Below the pieces are notes generated by a model, which was given only the letters and a program-made list of their open reading frames with translations, did no database searches and was not told the DNA's origin. From an uncultured Porphyromonadaceae bacterium (lineage in GTDB: Bacteria; Bacteroidota; Bacteroidia; Bacteroidales; Muribaculaceae), in assembly GCA_905198125.1 (NCBI GenBank), contig CAJKBH010000050.1, forward strand, positions 1 to 17,234: a DNA stretch of 17,234 nt. The letters are read 5' to 3'. The position numbers were made by a program, and so were the translations under genes. Every line of letters starts with the position of its first letter. Position 1 is the stretch's first letter. Of this stretch, positions 15,067 to 17,234 are shown one piece after another.

Positions 15067-15074
15067 CAAAGTTA
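15067..15074 (-). promoter_or_regulatory. -7 promoter box of the leucine-rich-repeat gene
   Basis: On the minus strand this reads TAACTTTG, a perfect TAnnTTTG box. Transcription would begin near 15063, inside the heptamer repeat, with a leader of about 125 bases to 14937. No clear -33 element is present. Confidence 0.6.
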
Positions 15075-15117
15075 GCTAATATTTCCGAAATCAGGGGCAT
15101 ATCTCGCGAAAAATTCG

Positions 15118-15125
15118 TAATTTTG
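15118..15125 (+). promoter_or_regulatory. -7 promoter box next to the AlbA_2 start codon
   Basis: TAATTTTG is a full TAnnTTTG match that ends only four bases before the ATG at 15130. The expected transcription start falls on or next to the start codon. No TTG is found at the -33 position. Confidence 0.5.
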
Positions 15126-15129
15126 TATT

Positions 15130-16587
15130 ATGGAACAGACCGAATTAGAAATACTACTCAATCGTCTGGTGGCAATGCCAACAGAATCTGAATGTGTTGA
15201 GTTCAAACATAATTTTCACACAAAGGAAGAAATCGGAGAACGTATCTCCGCACTATCCAATAGTGCGGCTCTGCTTAATCTGCCATACGGCTACCTCGTG
15301 TTCGGAATTGAAGACGGCAGTCATAATATTGTGGGTACAAGTTTCAAGTGCCGCAGTCATAAGGTCGGTAATGAGGAACTTGAACTATGGCTTGTCAATC
15401 GTCTTAATCCGAGATTGGACTTGGAATGTATAGAGTTCGATTACAATGGAAATCCAAAACAACATATTTCGATGTATCGGATTCCGGCGGCGACGGACAG
15501 GCCGGTGTCGTTCCTCAATACCGCTTATATCCGTATAGGATCCCTTACCAAGAAACTTATGGGATATCCTGAAAAAGAAGCCAAACTTTGGAAGCGCAAC
15601 AATAATCTACCGCTGAATGCCATTGTTGTACTCGAATGCAAGTCAGCTAATGAAGTTGTAAGCCAGTTGAGCGCTGAAACCTATTTCGATCGGCTGAACA
15701 TACCCATGCCCAGTACCGTAAACGGCATAGTCGACAAATTTATCTCGGAGAAATTTGTAATACCTACCGAATTGGGGTACGGTGTAACTCAACTTGGTGC
15801 GATTTTGCTCGCAAAGAACCTTCGAGACTTTGACAATCTCTATCGCAAGGCGGTTCGCGTAATAGTGTATCGAGGAAAGAATAAGATTGACACCATCAGG
15901 GAACAATCTTTTGAGCAGGGTTATGCTGTTCAGTTTGTGCAAATGCTTGATTGGATTAACGGACAATTACCGGCAAACGAGGAAATTGGACGCGCACTCC
16001 GCAAGGATGTGAGGATGTATCCCGAAAAAGCCATCCGCGAAATAGTCGCAAATATGATTATCCATCAAAATTTCGCGGTGCAAGGATTCCCTATGGTGGA
16101 GATTTACTCCGACAGAGTGGAAATTTCTTCGCCCGGTCAACCGCTCATCAGTACTGACCGCTTTATTGATGAATATCAATCGCGCAATGATGAGTTGGCC
16201 GACATTATGCGACGAATGGGATTTTGCGAGGAGAAAGGCAGTGGTATGGATAAAGCCTTGGCAGGTGTTGAAGAATATCAGTTGCCCCCAATTAAATATC
16301 GTGTTTCGGATATCCGTACCACTGTGATTCTATCGGAATATAAGGGTTGGGCAGAAACGACCAAAGAGGAACGCATACAAGCCTGTTACCAGCATGCTTG
16401 CCTCAAATATATGTCGAACGAGATGATGACCAACAAATCGTTTCGAGAGCGCATGGGGGTCGAGGAAAAGAACTACCCGATGGTTTCTATCGTAATTCGA
16501 GAAGCGGTAAAGAGAGGGCTTATAAAAGTTGGTACGCCTGAAGGAACAAACCGCCGCGATGTCGCTTATATTCCCTCATGGGGATAG
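15130..16587 (+). CDS. AlbA_2/Schlafen-type putative regulator with ATPase-like domain
   Basis: The product is a 485-residue cytoplasmic protein. Residues about 16-145 form an AlbA_2 (Schlafen AlbA_2, PF04326-like) domain with ESECVEFKHNF (20-30), the ALSNSAALLNLPYGYLVFGIEDG core (41-63) and IRIGSLTKKL (135-143). Residues about 295-375 resemble the HATPase_c_4 domain of the RecG-like regulator family: REIVANMIIHQNF (303-315), VEISSPGQP (330-338), and RMGFCEEKGSGM (362-373) as its glycine-rich loop. Residues about 412-482 could be a winged helix. These proteins are usually annotated as putative transcriptional regulators or RNA/DNA-binding proteins. A link to phage defence has been suggested for some Schlafen-like proteins, but nothing here shows that. 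The gene stands alone. The ATG at 15130 fits the family start. Confidence 0.88.
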   Translation: MEQTELEILLNRLVAMPTESECVEFKHNFHTKEEIGERISALSNSAALLNLPYGYLVFGIEDGSHNIVGTSFKCRSHKVGNEELELWLVNRLNPRLDLECIEFDYNGNPKQHISMYRIPAATDRPVSFLNTAYIRIGSLTKKLMGYPEKEAKLWKRNNNLPLNAIVVLECKSANEVVSQLSAETYFDRLNIPMPSTVNGIVDKFISEKFVIPTELGYGVTQLGAILLAKNLRDFDNLYRKAVRVIVYRGKNKIDTIREQSFEQGYAVQFVQMLDWINGQLPANEEIGRALRKDVRMYPEKAIREIVANMIIHQNFAVQGFPMVEIYSDRVEISSPGQPLISTDRFIDEYQSRNDELADIMRRMGFCEEKGSGMDKALAGVEEYQLPPIKYRVSDIRTTVILSEYKGWAETTKEERIQACYQHACLKYMSNEMMTNKSFRERMGVEEKNYPMVSIVIREAVKRGLIKVGTPEGTNRRDVAYIPSWG

Positions 16588-17002
16588 ACTAATTTCATGT
16601 AATTTCATGTAATTGAATAGGCTATATTTGTAGTGAACAGAATTTTGCCTTATCAAAACTCACTTGATATTTAGTGTTTTACCTCTGACAAGTTCATGTA
16701 ATGGTCATGTAATTCAAAGCTGAATTAAAGAACGTCGCTCGTTGATTGCGAGAAAGAATCGTGGAACGGGAATTTTTGGCTCGGTCAAGCGTCGCCCTGC
16801 TTCGCGGTCGCGGCCGATGTAAGGGTATCGACCACGAAGTAGCATCGAGCGCATGGGTGAAAACGCGTCGGTTCCGTCTGAGCGGTGTTAGAGCGGTTGA
16901 TGAATGACATGAGGGGCTGCGCCTGCACATTGAACTGCACCTTTGTCATCTAATATTCTATTTACTTAAGTATCGTCTTTACTTAGTACCAGTAGCAGGT
17001 AC
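16588..17002. other. 415-base intergenic region after the AlbA_2 gene
   Basis: The first 130 bases are AT-rich and hold four copies of TCATGTAAT. From about 16730 to 16940 the sequence becomes GC-richer, without a convincing gene. A 78-codon frame on the minus strand (16930-16694) is Ser/Arg/Thr-rich and shows no recognisable domain. The stretch could be a decayed gene or an RNA. A 20-base tandem repeat begins at 16981. Confidence 0.6.
16595..16713. repeat. Four copies of TCATGTAAT
   Basis: Copies lie at 16595-16603, 16605-16613, 16694-16702 and 16705-16713. They form two pairs with a period of 10 or 11 bases, about one helical turn, which would place paired sites on the same face of the DNA. 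Confidence 0.8.
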
Positions 17003-17020
17003 TTAGTACCGGTAGCAGGT
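16981..17020. repeat. 20-base tandem duplication at a gene end
   Basis: ACTTAGTACC-R-GTAGCAGGT occurs twice in direct succession (16981-17000 and 17001-17020), with one A/G difference. The right copy encodes the last codons (CYRY) and the stop of the minus-strand gene. The left copy is outside it. Confidence 0.9.
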
Positions 17021-17234
17021 GATGATGGCGTCGTCGGTGTGGAGGATCATCTTGTTGTGGCGGGGAAATTCCACGTCCATGACGGTTGGGTTGCTCTTGA
17101 TTCCGTAATAACCGAGCTTCTCTGCGCTGGGGTTGGCCGGGTCGCGGAAATCGATGCCGAGGTTCCCTTCTTTCTTATTGTAGTTGATCTCGCCGGTGCC
17201 GAGACCGGGCCATTGCGTTATCTCAAGCTGGGTC
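17003..17234 (-). CDS. C-terminal fragment of an unidentified protein (runs off the window)
   Basis: A minus-strand frame without a start runs from the window end to a TAA at 17003-17005. It gives 76 residues, beginning TQLEITQWPG and ending AIITCYRY. The codon use is GC-rich and regular. The sequence has a beta-rich look, with KLGYYGIKSNPTVMDVEF and KMILHTDDAIITCY as alternating hydrophobic strands. This would suit the C-terminal domain of a secreted or carbohydrate-active protein, but I do not recognise the family and give no function. Its 3' end lies in one copy of a 20-base tandem duplication. Confidence 0.65.
   Translation of the reverse strand, partial: TQLEITQWPGLGTGEINYNKKEGNLGIDFRDPANPSAEKLGYYGIKSNPTVMDVEFPRHNKMILHTDDAIITCYRY

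Noticed and set aside
16694..16930. 78-codon minus-strand frame after the AlbA_2 gene
   Set aside because: The composition is Ser/Arg/Thr/Pro-rich with no domain or signal, no promoter was seen, and it covers the TCATGTAAT repeats.
16595..17020. Possible CRISPR array from the repeats at the right end
   Set aside because: The repeats are 9 and 20 bases long, with no regular spacers of 30 bases or more and no cas genes.

Overview
The window looks like chromosomal DNA from a gut Bacteroidales, most likely Muribaculaceae-like. The organism call is inferred from gene content and signals, not from a marker gene. It rests on several genes preceded by the Bacteroidetes -7 promoter box TAnnTTTG instead of a Shine-Dalgarno sequence, two short lipoproteins with a Cys lipobox (one followed by the acidic run usual for surface export in this phylum), a BspA-type leucine-rich-repeat protein with a C-terminal GRK...YIHNGKK tail, an Rpn/PD-(D/E)XK protein, and a set of carbohydrate enzymes (GH31, GH94, mannonate dehydratase).

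Layout. 1-1659 (+): a lipocalin-like lipoprotein and an outer-membrane beta-barrel-like protein, closed by a bidirectional terminator at 1732-1766. 1778-2819 (-): an ECF sigma factor and a four-helix membrane protein whose start lies one base after the sigma stop codon. 2952-3860 (-): an Rpn-family PD-(D/E)XK protein with its own terminator. 4222-6588 (+): an exported GH31 enzyme behind a well-formed Bacteroidetes promoter. 6842-8151 (+): an NlpC/P60 lipoprotein and a short FNT-family (formate/nitrite) channel, probably one operon. 8256-10694 (-): a GH94 cellobiose phosphorylase. 10907-13138 (+): uxuA and an SDR oxidoreductase that together suit the fructuronate-mannonate-KDG branch of hexuronate metabolism. 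13375-14937 (-): a secreted leucine-rich-repeat protein. 15130-16587 (+): an AlbA_2/Schlafen-type regulator with an ATPase-like domain. 17003 to the window end (-): the C-terminal part of an unidentified protein.

How the genes fit together. The centre (4222-13138) is a sugar-catabolism neighbourhood. The GH31 enzyme would trim alpha-linked sugars outside the cytoplasm, GH94 phosphorolyses cellobiose inside the cell, and UxuA plus the SDR interconvert fructuronate, mannonate and 2-keto-3-deoxygluconate. No SusC/SusD pair, transporter for these sugars or dedicated sugar regulator is present, so it is not a complete polysaccharide utilisation locus. The right end (13375-17234) looks lower in GC and is rich in short tandem repeats, and reads as more variable accessory DNA.

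No clearly new multi-gene system (defence, CRISPR, prophage) is present. The most unusual material is in the intergenic DNA: a bipartite element found twice with identical spacing (21-56 and 12260-12295), a dense cluster of palindromes and TTCTGTG words between uxuA and the SDR gene, a large hairpin at the predicted 5' end of the NlpC transcript, heptamer repeats between divergent promoters at 15031-15064, a possibly leaderless AlbA_2 gene, and repeated TCATGTAAT words after it.
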